DNA from: Synechococcales cyanobacterium 340R_concoct_173_sub
GTDB lineage: Bacteria > Cyanobacteriota > Cyanobacteriia > Leptolyngbyales > Leptolyngbyaceae
DNA length: 19,711 bases
Direction: 5' to 3'
NCBI GenBank assembly: GCA_025354065.1
Contig: JANXNM010000592.1
Span: 1-19,711 of the forward strand
A program made the translations under genes and the position numbers. Below, one piece after another: positions 1 through 6,738 of this stretch. The number at the start of each line of letters is the position of its first letter. Position 1 is the first letter of the stretch. A model generated the notes under the pieces. The model was not told the origin of the DNA, made no database searches, and worked only from the letters and a program-made list of their open reading frames with translations.

Positions 1-177
1 CAACGACTTTGCGATCGATCGGGGTTGACCCAAGCCGAAGCAAATTTGCGCATTGAGGCACAACTTGATATTCAAGTGAAATGTGATGGTGCTGACGTTA
101 TCCTCGATAATTCCCAAGACACCGATCGTCTGTATGAGCAAATCGAGCAGGCATTAAGAGTCCATATCACCCGTTGA
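1..177 (+). CDS. coaE: Dephospho-CoA kinase, C-terminal fragment
   Basis: The frame is open from base 1 and ends at TGA 175-177, leaving 58 codons; the start lies outside the window. The readable part has the run RSGLTQAEANLRIEAQ, then an alternating hydrophobic stretch with ADVILDN, then a final helix around YEQIEQAL. This matches the end of dephospho-CoA kinase as I know it: the R..lt.eqA..RI.aQ helix, the AD.vIdN strand and the closing helix. That enzyme phosphorylates the ribose 3'-OH of dephospho-CoA in the last step of CoA synthesis. The P-loop end is not visible, so the call rests on the C-terminal signature only. No clear terminator follows, and the next gene starts 95 bp on. Confidence 0.75.
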   Translation, partial: QRLCDRSGLTQAEANLRIEAQLDIQVKCDGADVILDNSQDTDRLYEQIEQALRVHITR

Positions 178-272
178 ATCACAACTTTTCATCGGCAAAC
201 CCAGCAATTAGAGCTAACATAATCACGACGAATTTTTACGGCACTTCTCTTTCATCAAAGTAGGAACTATCC

Positions 273-836
273 ATGGCAGCAACTCTCAAACAAATAAAAA
301 CCTACTTAGATAACAAGGGCTGGAAATATAGAGTGGAAGCCGATGAAAATCGCATCATCACGGGAGTCTACGCTGAAAATTTAAATCAATTTTTAATCGT
401 GATTCAGTTGGACGAAGACGGGGAATTCTTTGAAATCTATGCCCCGCGTGTCCTCACCAACGTCAAAGACCATCCCCACAAAACCGCCATTCTTCAAACG
501 ATGCTCTGCATTTCCTGGGAAACCAAAATGCTCCAATGGGAATATGATCCCTCGGACGGGGAAATTCGCGCCATCATTGAGTTCCCCCTCGAAGATGCAC
601 TTTTGACCGAACGCCAATTTAATCGGTGCCTTTACAGCCTAGTTCAACTCGTGGACGAACTTGCCCTACCCCGATTACAGACTGTCATGGAAACCGGAGA
701 GGATCCCGGTGATGTGGAAGAGGGGGAACGCCTACTGTTACAGCTTGAAAATGACTCCCCTGGAATGTTGACGATGCTGGAACGCGCCATGGAAGCCCGC
801 AAACGTCGCGGTCGGTTGTTGATGAGTGAAGAGTAA
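273..836 (+). CDS. YbjN-like (T3SS-chaperone-fold) conserved protein
   Basis: This 187-residue soluble protein has no signal peptide or membrane segment. Residues about 5-135 alternate strands and helices as in the YbjN family: an N-terminal helix (LKQIKTYLDNKGW), the strand FLIVIQLDEDGEFFEIYAP, and a central segment (TMLCISWETKMLQWEYD). YbjN-like domains adopt a fold like type III secretion chaperones, and their biochemical role is mostly unknown. The tail from about residue 140 is first acidic (METGEDPGDVEEGE) and then basic (EARKRRGR). The start ATG is preceded by AGGAA at good spacing. Function cannot be assigned; the family call is by pattern and is moderately sure. Confidence 0.6.
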   Translation: MAATLKQIKTYLDNKGWKYRVEADENRIITGVYAENLNQFLIVIQLDEDGEFFEIYAPRVLTNVKDHPHKTAILQTMLCISWETKMLQWEYDPSDGEIRAIIEFPLEDALLTERQFNRCLYSLVQLVDELALPRLQTVMETGEDPGDVEEGERLLLQLENDSPGMLTMLERAMEARKRRGRLLMSEE

Positions 837-912
837 CGCCCGATCACTGACGCTTGAAAACTGAAGAACAACATCCTAAATTAAAATTTCTGACACAAAC
901 TTAACCATGGAA

Positions 913-934
913 TCAATCGACTGATACTATCAAT
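913..934. promoter_or_regulatory. NdhR/CcmR-like operator dyad upstream of sbtA
   Basis: TCAATC, ten unrelated bases, then ATCAAT, ending 51 bp before the sbtA start. From memory, the motif reported for the cyanobacterial LysR-type carbon regulator NdhR (CcmR) is TCAATG-N10-ATCAAT, so 11 of the 12 fixed bases agree and the spacing is exact. A possible -35 (TTGAAT) begins at 934 and would touch the site, which fits repression. The match and position are seen; the regulator is inferred. Confidence 0.5.
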
Positions 935-985
935 TGAATTCGATTCGTCTAGTCTGATTTAGTGTGATGTGTTTAGGGTTGTTCG

Positions 986-1966
986 ATGAATTCGAGTTCT
1001 ATTCTGATTAATATTCTGAATCCTCCGGTTCTGTTTTTCTTCGGGGGTATGATTGCGACCCTTGTGAAGTCCGATCTTGAGATCCCCAAGCCTCTACCAA
1101 AATTGTTTTCCCTTTATCTCCTACTCGCCATCGGGTTTAAGGGCGGACATGAGGTCATGGAAAGCGGCTTTACATCCGAAATTGTCCTCACGTTGCTTAC
1201 GTCGGTGGCGATGGCTTGCTTAGTTCCGGTGTATGCCTTTTTGGTGCTGAGAATTAAGTTTGATGCCTACAATGCAGCGGCGATCGCAGCTACCTATGGA
1301 TCCATTAGTGCTGTTACCTTTGTGACTGCCACGTCGTTTTTAAGTAAGCTCAATGTTGACTTTGGCGGCCATATGATTGCGGCATTGGCCTTGATGGAAT
1401 CCCCTGCCATTGTGGTTGGTCTGCTATTGGTCAGGCTTCATGCACCTCGAAAATCTGAAGATTCTGACTTTTCCTGGGGCGAAGTGTTGCGGGAAGCCTT
1501 TCTGAATGGCTCTGTGCTTTTGCTAGTGATTAGCTTGTGCGCAGGCTACTGGACCGGAGAATCAGGTTGGACCAAAATGAAGCCCTTCGTCGAAGATATG
1601 TTCTACGGGGTTTTGGTGTTTTTCCTATTGGATATGGGGCTGGTGTCGGCTAAACGGTTGGGAGATTTGACTCGGGCTGGGGTGTTTCCAGTGTTATTCT
1701 CGGTATTCATGCCTGTCTTTAATGCAATGATTGGGGTCTTCTGTGCGGCGGTGATTGGCATGTCCCAAGGAAATGCGTTGCTGTTTGCTGTACTTTGTGC
1801 AAGTGCCTCCTATATTGCGGTTCCGGCGGCAATGCGAATGTCGGTGCCGGAGGCGAATCCGAGTCTTTACATTTCCATGGCCCTGGCGTTGACGTTTCCC
1901 TTTAACATCGTGGTAGGGATTCCGATCTATTTTGAAATTATTAAAAAGCTCTGGGGAGCCACTTAG
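986..1966 (+). CDS. sbtA: SbtA-family sodium-dependent bicarbonate transporter (divergent type)
   Basis: This 326-residue polytopic inner-membrane protein has about ten hydrophobic helices in two inverted halves. The first half carries FGGMIATLVKSDLEIPKPL and YGSISAVTF (about 104-112). The second carries CASASYIAVPAAMR followed by PEANPSLY (about 271-295), which is diagnostic of the SbtA/DUF897 family. SbtA imports HCO3- with Na+ as part of the CO2-concentrating mechanism. The linker between halves (about 151-168, charged) is much shorter than in Synechocystis SbtA (about 370 residues). The second crossover reads SASYIAVPAA where, from memory, that protein has SSSDISGPP, so this looks like a divergent paralogue whose substrate should not be assumed. 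It lies 3 bp before sbtB and below an NdhR-like dyad. Confidence 0.85.
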   Translation: MNSSSILINILNPPVLFFFGGMIATLVKSDLEIPKPLPKLFSLYLLLAIGFKGGHEVMESGFTSEIVLTLLTSVAMACLVPVYAFLVLRIKFDAYNAAAIAATYGSISAVTFVTATSFLSKLNVDFGGHMIAALALMESPAIVVGLLLVRLHAPRKSEDSDFSWGEVLREAFLNGSVLLLVISLCAGYWTGESGWTKMKPFVEDMFYGVLVFFLLDMGLVSAKRLGDLTRAGVFPVLFSVFMPVFNAMIGVFCAAVIGMSQGNALLFAVLCASASYIAVPAAMRMSVPEANPSLYISMALALTFPFNIVVGIPIYFEIIKKLWGAT

Positions 1967-1969
1967 ATT

Positions 1970-2314
1970 ATGAGTTTACCGATCGTACCGATTACAACAG
2001 CCGACTTAAAAACCGTGAAACGGCTTGAAATTATCGTTCCATCTGTGGAGTTGCGTAAGGTTCTAGAAACCCTCGATCGGTTGGGTGTGAAAGGGTACAG
2101 CATTTTACGAAACGTTAGCGGCAAGGGCGATCGGGGCACGATGGCCTGCGATATGGATGTGGATGGTGCTTGCAACGACTACGTTCTGGCGGTGTGTGAT
2201 GAGAGCCAAGAACTCGCAGTTTTGTCGGAAATTTATCCGATCGTTAAACGTTTTGGCGGCATTTGTCTCACGTCCGAAGCCAAGTGGTTGATGCATAGCG
2301 GACCAAATTGGTAA
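1970..2314 (+). CDS. sbtB: SbtB-like PII-family regulator lacking the C-terminal Cys loop
   Basis: This 114-residue soluble PII-like protein starts 3 bp after the sbtA stop, so the two are almost certainly cotranscribed. The beta-alpha-beta core is visible: KRLEIIVPSVELRKVLETLDRLGVKGYSIL, then a Gly-rich turn (SGKGDRG, 50-56) entering a T-loop (about 48-72), then YVLAVC and a second alpha-beta unit. SbtB binds adenine nucleotides such as cAMP, AMP and ADP and docks on the cytoplasmic face of SbtA to control it. The classical C-terminal CGPxGC redox loop is absent: the protein ends in a short HSGPNW. Identity rests on fold pattern plus pairing with sbtA. Confidence 0.8.
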   Translation: MSLPIVPITTADLKTVKRLEIIVPSVELRKVLETLDRLGVKGYSILRNVSGKGDRGTMACDMDVDGACNDYVLAVCDESQELAVLSEIYPIVKRFGGICLTSEAKWLMHSGPNW

Positions 2315-2342
2315 ATGATTTTGGATTGTAGCTTGAATGAAT

Positions 2343-2371
2343 TTGCTAGACTGATAGGCTGTAACTGTAAT
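2343..2371 (+). promoter_or_regulatory. Possible sigma-70-type promoter after sbtB
   Basis: TTGCTA at 2343-2348 and TGTAAT at 2366-2371 are separated by 17 bp, in the gap between sbtB and the PDZ/radical-SAM gene. The boxes match the bacterial consensus at 4 of 6 and 5 of 6 positions. It would give a leader of about 60 nt. This is a pattern match only. Confidence 0.35.
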
Positions 2372-2439
2372 CTAGGGTGGAAATCGTGATTCAAGTACAG
2401 TCTTTTTGATTTTGATGTCGTTTATTTCTAGTGTTTCCC

Positions 2440-3810
2440 ATGCTCAGCCCTGCCAAAATTTCTCGCGTCCTGCCAGAATCGATCGCAGAAGAAATTGGGT
2501 TTGGCATTGGCGATGCGATCGTATCGGTGAACGGTCAGCAGCCGAGGGATTTGATTGACTATCAGTTTTTCTGTGCGGATGAATTTCTGGAACTCGAAGT
2601 GCTGGATGCCAAAGGGTTGACCCACACCGTTGAAATTGAGAAGGACTACGACGAAGATTTGGGTCTTGAGTTTGAGACGGCACTCTTTGATGCATTGATT
2701 CAATGTACAAACCGTTGCCCATTTTGCTTCATCGATCAACAGCCCCCCGGTAAACGCGAAAGCTTGTACTTCAAGGACGACGACTATCGACTGAGTTTTT
2801 TATATGGCAGCTATCTGACGCTGACCAATTTGCCCGATCGGGAATGGGATCGCATTGCGGCCATGCATTTATCACCGCTTTATGTCTCTGTCCATGCCAC
2901 GGACGGGGAAGTCCGATCGCGCCTCTTAAAAAATCCCCGTGCGGGACTGCTGCTCCAACAACTGCAATGGTTCCAAGATCACGAATTACAAATTCACGCC
3001 CAAGTCGTCGTCTGTCCTGGAATTAACGATGGCAAACAGCTCACCAAAACCCTAGAAGATCTAGCCAAATTCCATCAAGGCGATTTCCCTGCCGTCATTT
3101 CAGCCGCCGTTGTACCCGTGGGGTTGACGCGCTTTCGGCCTGATGAAGATGCACTTGTTCCAGTGTCGAAAGAAAAAGCGATCGAAACAATTGCCCAAGT
3201 TCAAGCTCTGCAACAGAAATTTCAAGAGACAACAGGCTCCACCTTTGCTTGGCTAGCGGATGAATGGTTTCTGATTGCCCAACAACCCGTTCCCCTAGAG
3301 CAGCACTATGAAGATTATCCGCAAATTGGGAACGGAGTCGGCTCGATTCGGTTGTTTCTCAAAGAATTTGATAATGCAGCCGAAGATCTCCCGATCGCCA
3401 TTCCCCAGCCCACGCATCTGACTTGGATTGTCGGCAATGCGGTCGAACATGCCTTTCAACCTATTGTCGATCGGCTCAATGCGGTCGAAAATCTGACCAT
3501 AACGTTAGCCGCATTAAATAGTAACTATTGGGGCCAAGAGATCTCCGTCACAGGTCTGATTACGGGGCAAGATATTGTGAACGCATTGAAGGGGCAAAAC
3601 TTGGGCGATGGGATTTTGTTACCGTCGTTGATGATTAAGCTGCATTCGACCCTGTTCCTAGATGATATGACGGTTCAGGCGGTCGCCGACGCGCTGGGAA
3701 CGAAGATTTGGATTGTGGATGGGGTAGACGGGCTTGTAGATGCCTGTACCAATTTAGACCTAGATGGGGCGATCGTTGCCAATCGTTCTGGGAACCTTTT
3801 GAAAATGTAG
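2440..3810 (+). CDS. PDZ / radical-SAM-like / DUF512 cyanobacterial Fe-S protein (TIGR03279 type)
   Basis: This 456-residue protein begins at ATG 2440, giving MLSPAKISRVLPESIAEE, the usual opening of this family; an in-frame GTG nine bases upstream (2431) is less likely. Residues 1-70 form a PDZ-like domain (V..GSIAeEiGf.iGDaIvsVNG pattern). Residues 89-96 hold C-x3-C-x2-C followed by FIDQQPPG, the radical-SAM cluster site. YVSVHATDGEVR and VVVCPGINDG are typical of the radical-SAM core. The C-terminal part (from about 250) is DUF512-like, including DEWFLIA and YPQIGNGVG. TIGR03279 is described as a putative FeS-containing cyanobacterial oxidoreductase; the reaction is unknown. It is likely essential-type core content rather than acquired DNA. 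The next gene starts 50 bp downstream. Confidence 0.85.
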   Translation: MLSPAKISRVLPESIAEEIGFGIGDAIVSVNGQQPRDLIDYQFFCADEFLELEVLDAKGLTHTVEIEKDYDEDLGLEFETALFDALIQCTNRCPFCFIDQQPPGKRESLYFKDDDYRLSFLYGSYLTLTNLPDREWDRIAAMHLSPLYVSVHATDGEVRSRLLKNPRAGLLLQQLQWFQDHELQIHAQVVVCPGINDGKQLTKTLEDLAKFHQGDFPAVISAAVVPVGLTRFRPDEDALVPVSKEKAIETIAQVQALQQKFQETTGSTFAWLADEWFLIAQQPVPLEQHYEDYPQIGNGVGSIRLFLKEFDNAAEDLPIAIPQPTHLTWIVGNAVEHAFQPIVDRLNAVENLTITLAALNSNYWGQEISVTGLITGQDIVNALKGQNLGDGILLPSLMIKLHSTLFLDDMTVQAVADALGTKIWIVDGVDGLVDACTNLDLDGAIVANRSGNLLKM

Positions 3811-3860
3811 GGGGTCAGGGGATTCAGGTTCAGCACTCACACAGGATTACAAAACCTATC

Positions 3861-4577
3861 ATGAAACTTATCCAATCTCTCGCTCCTCGTTCCTCTGCCG
3901 CACTTGCTCTAGCATTGGGGGTAGCGACTACAGGACTATTGCCCCTCGCCACTCTTCGCGCTGATGCTCAAGTACGTCCATATGGTCAATACAACAATTC
4001 TCGTCCGGCTGTTTTCAACCGATCGATTCGGATTGCATCAGGTGCCGTCATCCCTGCAAATTATGTGAAGGCTCCCAAAATTGTTTTGGCTCCTGATGAG
4101 AAAATGGTAGCCACATTGAATATCTCCAACAACATTCGTTCTGGTGATAATCGGTTGTTGATTCCAGCGGGAAGCACCGTAGAAGGTGAATTTCGTCCAG
4201 CCAGTATCACCCTCAATGGTAAGGAAGAAAAAGGCACTCGTTTCTATGCCCGCACTTTGGTTCTTCCTAATGGCAGCAGCATGATGCTAGATGCAACTTC
4301 TGATTTGATTACCCGCAAAGAAACCATCAGCAAAGGCCTTAATACAAGCTCAATTTTGACGGGTGCAGCCGTGGGTGCAGGTGCGGGTGCAATTATCTCC
4401 GCCGTCACCGGAAACCGTCAAATCGGCTGGGGTAACATCTTAATCGGAACCGCAGCGGGTGCTGTGGGGGGCTTGTTGACCAATGGTCAGAATAAGTCTG
4501 AAGTTGTGGTTGTCAATACCGAATCAGACTTAGGCTTGCGTTTAGCATCTCCCCTCACCTTCAACAATGCCTACTAA
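3861..4577 (+). CDS. Secreted glycine-zipper protein, conserved cyanobacterial type
   Basis: This is a 238-residue protein from ATG 3861. The longer open frame back to 3708 only overlaps the preceding gene and would bury the signal peptide, so it is rejected. Residues 1-36 are a classical signal peptide (basic MKLIQSLAPR, a hydrophobic Ala/Leu core, then ADA|Q). The mature part has LLIPAGSTVEGEFRPA and RFYARTLVLPNGSSM (about 99-141), a beta-barrel pattern that recalls TrbI/VirB10-like domains. Residues about 166-207 contain two Gly/Ala-rich segments (GAAVGAGAGAI and GTAAGAVGGLL), a glycine zipper that could insert in or associate with a membrane. I do not recognise a specific function; a periplasmic or outer-membrane location is inferred. 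Confidence 0.65.
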   Translation: MKLIQSLAPRSSAALALALGVATTGLLPLATLRADAQVRPYGQYNNSRPAVFNRSIRIASGAVIPANYVKAPKIVLAPDEKMVATLNISNNIRSGDNRLLIPAGSTVEGEFRPASITLNGKEEKGTRFYARTLVLPNGSSMMLDATSDLITRKETISKGLNTSSILTGAAVGAGAGAIISAVTGNRQIGWGNILIGTAAGAVGGLLTNGQNKSEVVVVNTESDLGLRLASPLTFNNAY

Positions 4578-4602
4578 TTTAGCCCCTATCAATTAACAAT
4601 TA

Positions 4603-4634
4603 AACCCCGCAGGATTAATCAATTCTGTGGGGTT
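4603..4634 (+). terminator. Hairpin after the glycine-zipper gene, possible terminator
   Basis: AACCCCGCAG (4603-4612) pairs with CTGTGGGGTT (4625-4634) over ten positions with one G-U, around a 12-nt loop, starting 25 bp past the stop. There is no strong T-run behind it, so it could be an attenuating or mRNA-stabilising stem rather than a full intrinsic terminator. Confidence 0.5.
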
Positions 4635-4775
4635 CGCAATTTGGGGGGAAGTCCGATCGCTAGAATTCTGGAATCCCCATCTAAAAACTTGAAGATTTCT
4701 CTGTTCGTTTTCCTCAGGACTTTCTAGACTAGTGAAGAACGGTTAAACTAAACACAAAGTAGCAAGGAAAAGATT

Positions 4776-5540
4776 ATGGCCCTGTTCGATCGTGTGAGCC
4801 GCCTGGTTCGGGCAAATGTCAATGACATGGTGAGCAAAGCTGAGGATCCAGAGAAGATTCTGGACCAGGCGCTCATGGATATGCAGGAAGACCTGATCAA
4901 TATGAAAACGGCAGTGGCAGGGGCGATCGCAACCCAAAAACGCAGTCAGATCCAGTACGAAAAAAATATTACTGAATCTGGTACTTGGCAGTCTCGCGCC
5001 CAGCTTGCATTGCAGAAAGGCGATGAAAATCTGGCCCGTGAAGCCCTCGTCCGCAAGAAAAGCTTTGCTGATGCCGCCGCATCTCTTAAGGCCCAACTGG
5101 ATGCCCAAAGCGTTCAAGTGGATAGCCTGAGAAAAAATCTGGTCGCGATGGAGAGCAAAATCTCCGAAGCAAAGACCAAAAAAGACATGCTAAAAGCGCG
5201 TGCAGCGGCAGCCAAAGCGAACGAACAGCTTCAATCTGTCATCAACAGTAGCAATACTGGCAGTGCTATGGCAGCCTTCGAGCGGATGGAGGACAAAGTT
5301 CTTCAGCTTGAATCCCGATCCATGGCGGCGGCAGAACTCGGCAGTTCTGGTCTAGAAGCGCAGTTTGCAGCACTAGAAGGCGGAAGCAATGTGGATGCGG
5401 AACTAGAAGCCATGAAAGCTCAAATGTTGGGCGGATCGGCAGCGGCAGCAACCCCACAAATTACTGGCACCCCCGCCGGAGTGAATGCGGATGCGGATGC
5501 GGAACTGGAATCTCTGAAAAAGCAAATGGATAATCTATAG
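4776..5540 (+). CDS. vipp1: Vipp1/IM30, thylakoid-membrane PspA-family protein
   Basis: This 254-residue PspA/IM30 protein starts at an ATG with AAGGAA about 7 nt upstream. It has the amphipathic N-terminal helix MALFDRVSRLVRANVNDMV, the family signature AEDPEKILDQALMDMQEDL (22-40), and long coiled-coil helices to about residue 157. A linker rich in Ala, Thr and Gly (219-241) leads to a final helix DAELESLKKQM (241-251). That last helix distinguishes Vipp1 from bacterial PspA. Vipp1 polymerises into rings and rods on membranes and is needed for thylakoid biogenesis and membrane protection in cyanobacteria and chloroplasts. The final helix repeats an earlier segment, VDAELEAMKAQM (206-217), at both protein and DNA level. 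Confidence 0.92.
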   Translation: MALFDRVSRLVRANVNDMVSKAEDPEKILDQALMDMQEDLINMKTAVAGAIATQKRSQIQYEKNITESGTWQSRAQLALQKGDENLAREALVRKKSFADAAASLKAQLDAQSVQVDSLRKNLVAMESKISEAKTKKDMLKARAAAAKANEQLQSVINSSNTGSAMAAFERMEDKVLQLESRSMAAAELGSSGLEAQFAALEGGSNVDAELEAMKAQMLGGSAAAATPQITGTPAGVNADADAELESLKKQMDNL

Positions 5541-5607
5541 TTAATGCCCAACCCGTCTCAGTCAGGACGATCGCGCTATCATAAAAAGTAACAAACCGTT
5601 ACCTTCC

Positions 5608-6207
5608 GTGATCGCCTTGACTGTCACTTCCTTAATTTGTCCTAACTCTTGGCATTTGCTCAGTCCACTTTGGCAAGGCGACGATCGTCAAGTTCAGTCA
5701 GGTTTGCCCCACGAGCAACTTGCCCCAGCTTGGCAGATGATGCTACTCGGGGACGGTTCTCCAACGCGTTATCTTCAATTATTGACGGGTGAACCGACGC
5801 TAATTGACTTAATTGACATGTCTAGTGTCGGGGAATCAAACGATCGTGCCCCCGCTCAGATTTTGCACGTTCCCGGACCCCGCGTCCGTCGTCAAGTTTG
5901 GCTGACCAATGGCGGCGAACCTACGGCCTACGCGACATCTTGGTGGGAACAAAGCCACGTTGACGAATATTTAGAAAATCGATCGCTCCCCATTTGGGCC
6001 AGCCTTGCAAAACTGAGGACCGAACTATACCGGGATGTTCAGGGTTTATATTACGGTCATTCAGACGAAATTTCCCAGGCCTTTGATCATCCTGGACCAT
6101 TTTGGGGACGACATTATTTATTTTGGCATCATGGTCAGCCGTTGACGCTGATTTACGAAGTTTTTTCGCCGAAGTTAGAACGATATTTAGGACCAACAGT
6201 TATCTAG
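5608..6207 (+). CDS. Chorismate lyase, cyanobacterial type (4-hydroxybenzoate synthase)
   Basis: This 199-residue soluble protein resembles the chorismate pyruvate-lyase/DUF98 family. It has an early LLGDGSPTRYLQLLTGEP (about 46-63), RRQVWL (94-99), YATSWW (108-113), PIWASLAKLRTELYRDVQGLYYG (about 128-150) and FWGRHYLFWHHGQPLTLIYEVFSP (about 165-188). The Synechocystis relative makes 4-hydroxybenzoate from chorismate, the ring precursor of plastoquinone. The start is GTG 5608: no ATG exists in frame between the upstream stop at 5542 and the conserved region, though TTG 5617 is an alternative. It follows vipp1 by 67 bp with no visible terminator, so cotranscription is possible. Confidence 0.8.
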   Translation: MIALTVTSLICPNSWHLLSPLWQGDDRQVQSGLPHEQLAPAWQMMLLGDGSPTRYLQLLTGEPTLIDLIDMSSVGESNDRAPAQILHVPGPRVRRQVWLTNGGEPTAYATSWWEQSHVDEYLENRSLPIWASLAKLRTELYRDVQGLYYGHSDEISQAFDHPGPFWGRHYLFWHHGQPLTLIYEVFSPKLERYLGPTVI

Positions 6208-6614
6208 ACTGAGCTAATTAGATAAATTTATAAATATTTATAAGCATAGATGAGCATTGTAATTACAAATTCCGATCGTGGGACGATTCTAATCCTCAAG
6301 TCGATGGTGCAAATCCCCCCCAGAATCAAAGTGTAATCATTACTTAAGGATTTAAGTGCTCAAGAAAACCGCCATCTTACTGAAGTTCCTTATACTTTAA
6401 GTTGTGTCTTATTTTGGCGCACTTAGGGGATCAAGAATATCTTTTATCAAGCGGTAAAATTTTATCTGAGAATTGAGAAACTGCATTGATTTGATTGTTT
6501 AAAATGCAATATTTAGTTTTTTTTGTTCATTGGGTACATACATGGTTGTCACTTGAGGGTAATTTGTGGCAATAGTTCAAGTTAGAGCATCACTAAGACC
6601 TACTAAAACGAACC

Positions 6615-6645
6615 AAGACCAGTGTGATTTGGTCTTCTGATTTTT
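6615..6645 (+). terminator. Hairpin with T-rich tail in the leader of the response-regulator gene
   Basis: AAGACCA (6615-6621) and TGGTCTT (6630-6636) are perfect complements around an 8-nt loop, followed by CTGATTTTT. The shape is that of a weak intrinsic terminator or attenuator, about 94 bp before the regulator start. Confidence 0.4.
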
Positions 6646-6677
6646 ATAAGTCTCTATACATTTCTATTCTGAACTGG

Positions 6678-6696
6678 GTAGGTCTAGACCACCTAC
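6678..6696. promoter_or_regulatory. Palindromic candidate operator upstream of the response regulator
   Basis: GTAGGT and ACCTAC flank a 7-bp centre, and the 10-bp perfect palindrome GGTCTAGACC (6681-6690) is nested inside. It ends 42 bp before the regulator ATG, where an autoregulatory site could sit. OmpR-class regulators usually prefer direct repeats, so the binder may be another protein. Confidence 0.3.
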
Positions 6697-6738
6697 GATC
6701 GTCCAAATCAAGAGATCCTGAGATCAGAGAGTAAGAGT

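Larger units (their letters stand above)
6208..6738. other. 531-bp gene-free gap before the signalling locus
   Basis: No credible ORF is present. The first part is AT-rich (around 6215-6250). A block at 6281-6327 has tRNA-like spacing. A short inverted repeat ACTTAA/TTAAGT lies at 6342-6357. The stem TGCATT/AATGCA (6482-6508) is followed by eight T residues (6517-6524), a possible terminator. AAGACCA/TGGTCTT and then a T-rich tail lie at 6615-6645, and a GGTCTAGACC palindrome at 6681-6690. The gap could hold the promoter and a structured leader for the response regulator, or a small RNA; none can be proved by eye. Confidence 0.4.

Noticed and set aside
2431..2439. GTG start nine bases upstream for the PDZ/radical-SAM gene
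   Set aside because: ATG 2440 matches the family's usual first residues, and neither start has a clear ribosome site; the longer form adds only MFP.
3708..3860. Longer N terminus of the glycine-zipper protein
   Set aside because: It overlaps the end of the preceding gene in another frame and would bury a textbook signal peptide that begins at ATG 3861.
4743..5117. 124-codon antisense frame under vipp1
   Set aside because: It mirrors the coiled-coil coding of vipp1 and has no supporting signal.
6281..6327. Annotating a tRNA gene
   Set aside because: Only the 3'-half spacing fits; stem pairing is poor and there is no D-arm or 5' acceptor strand.
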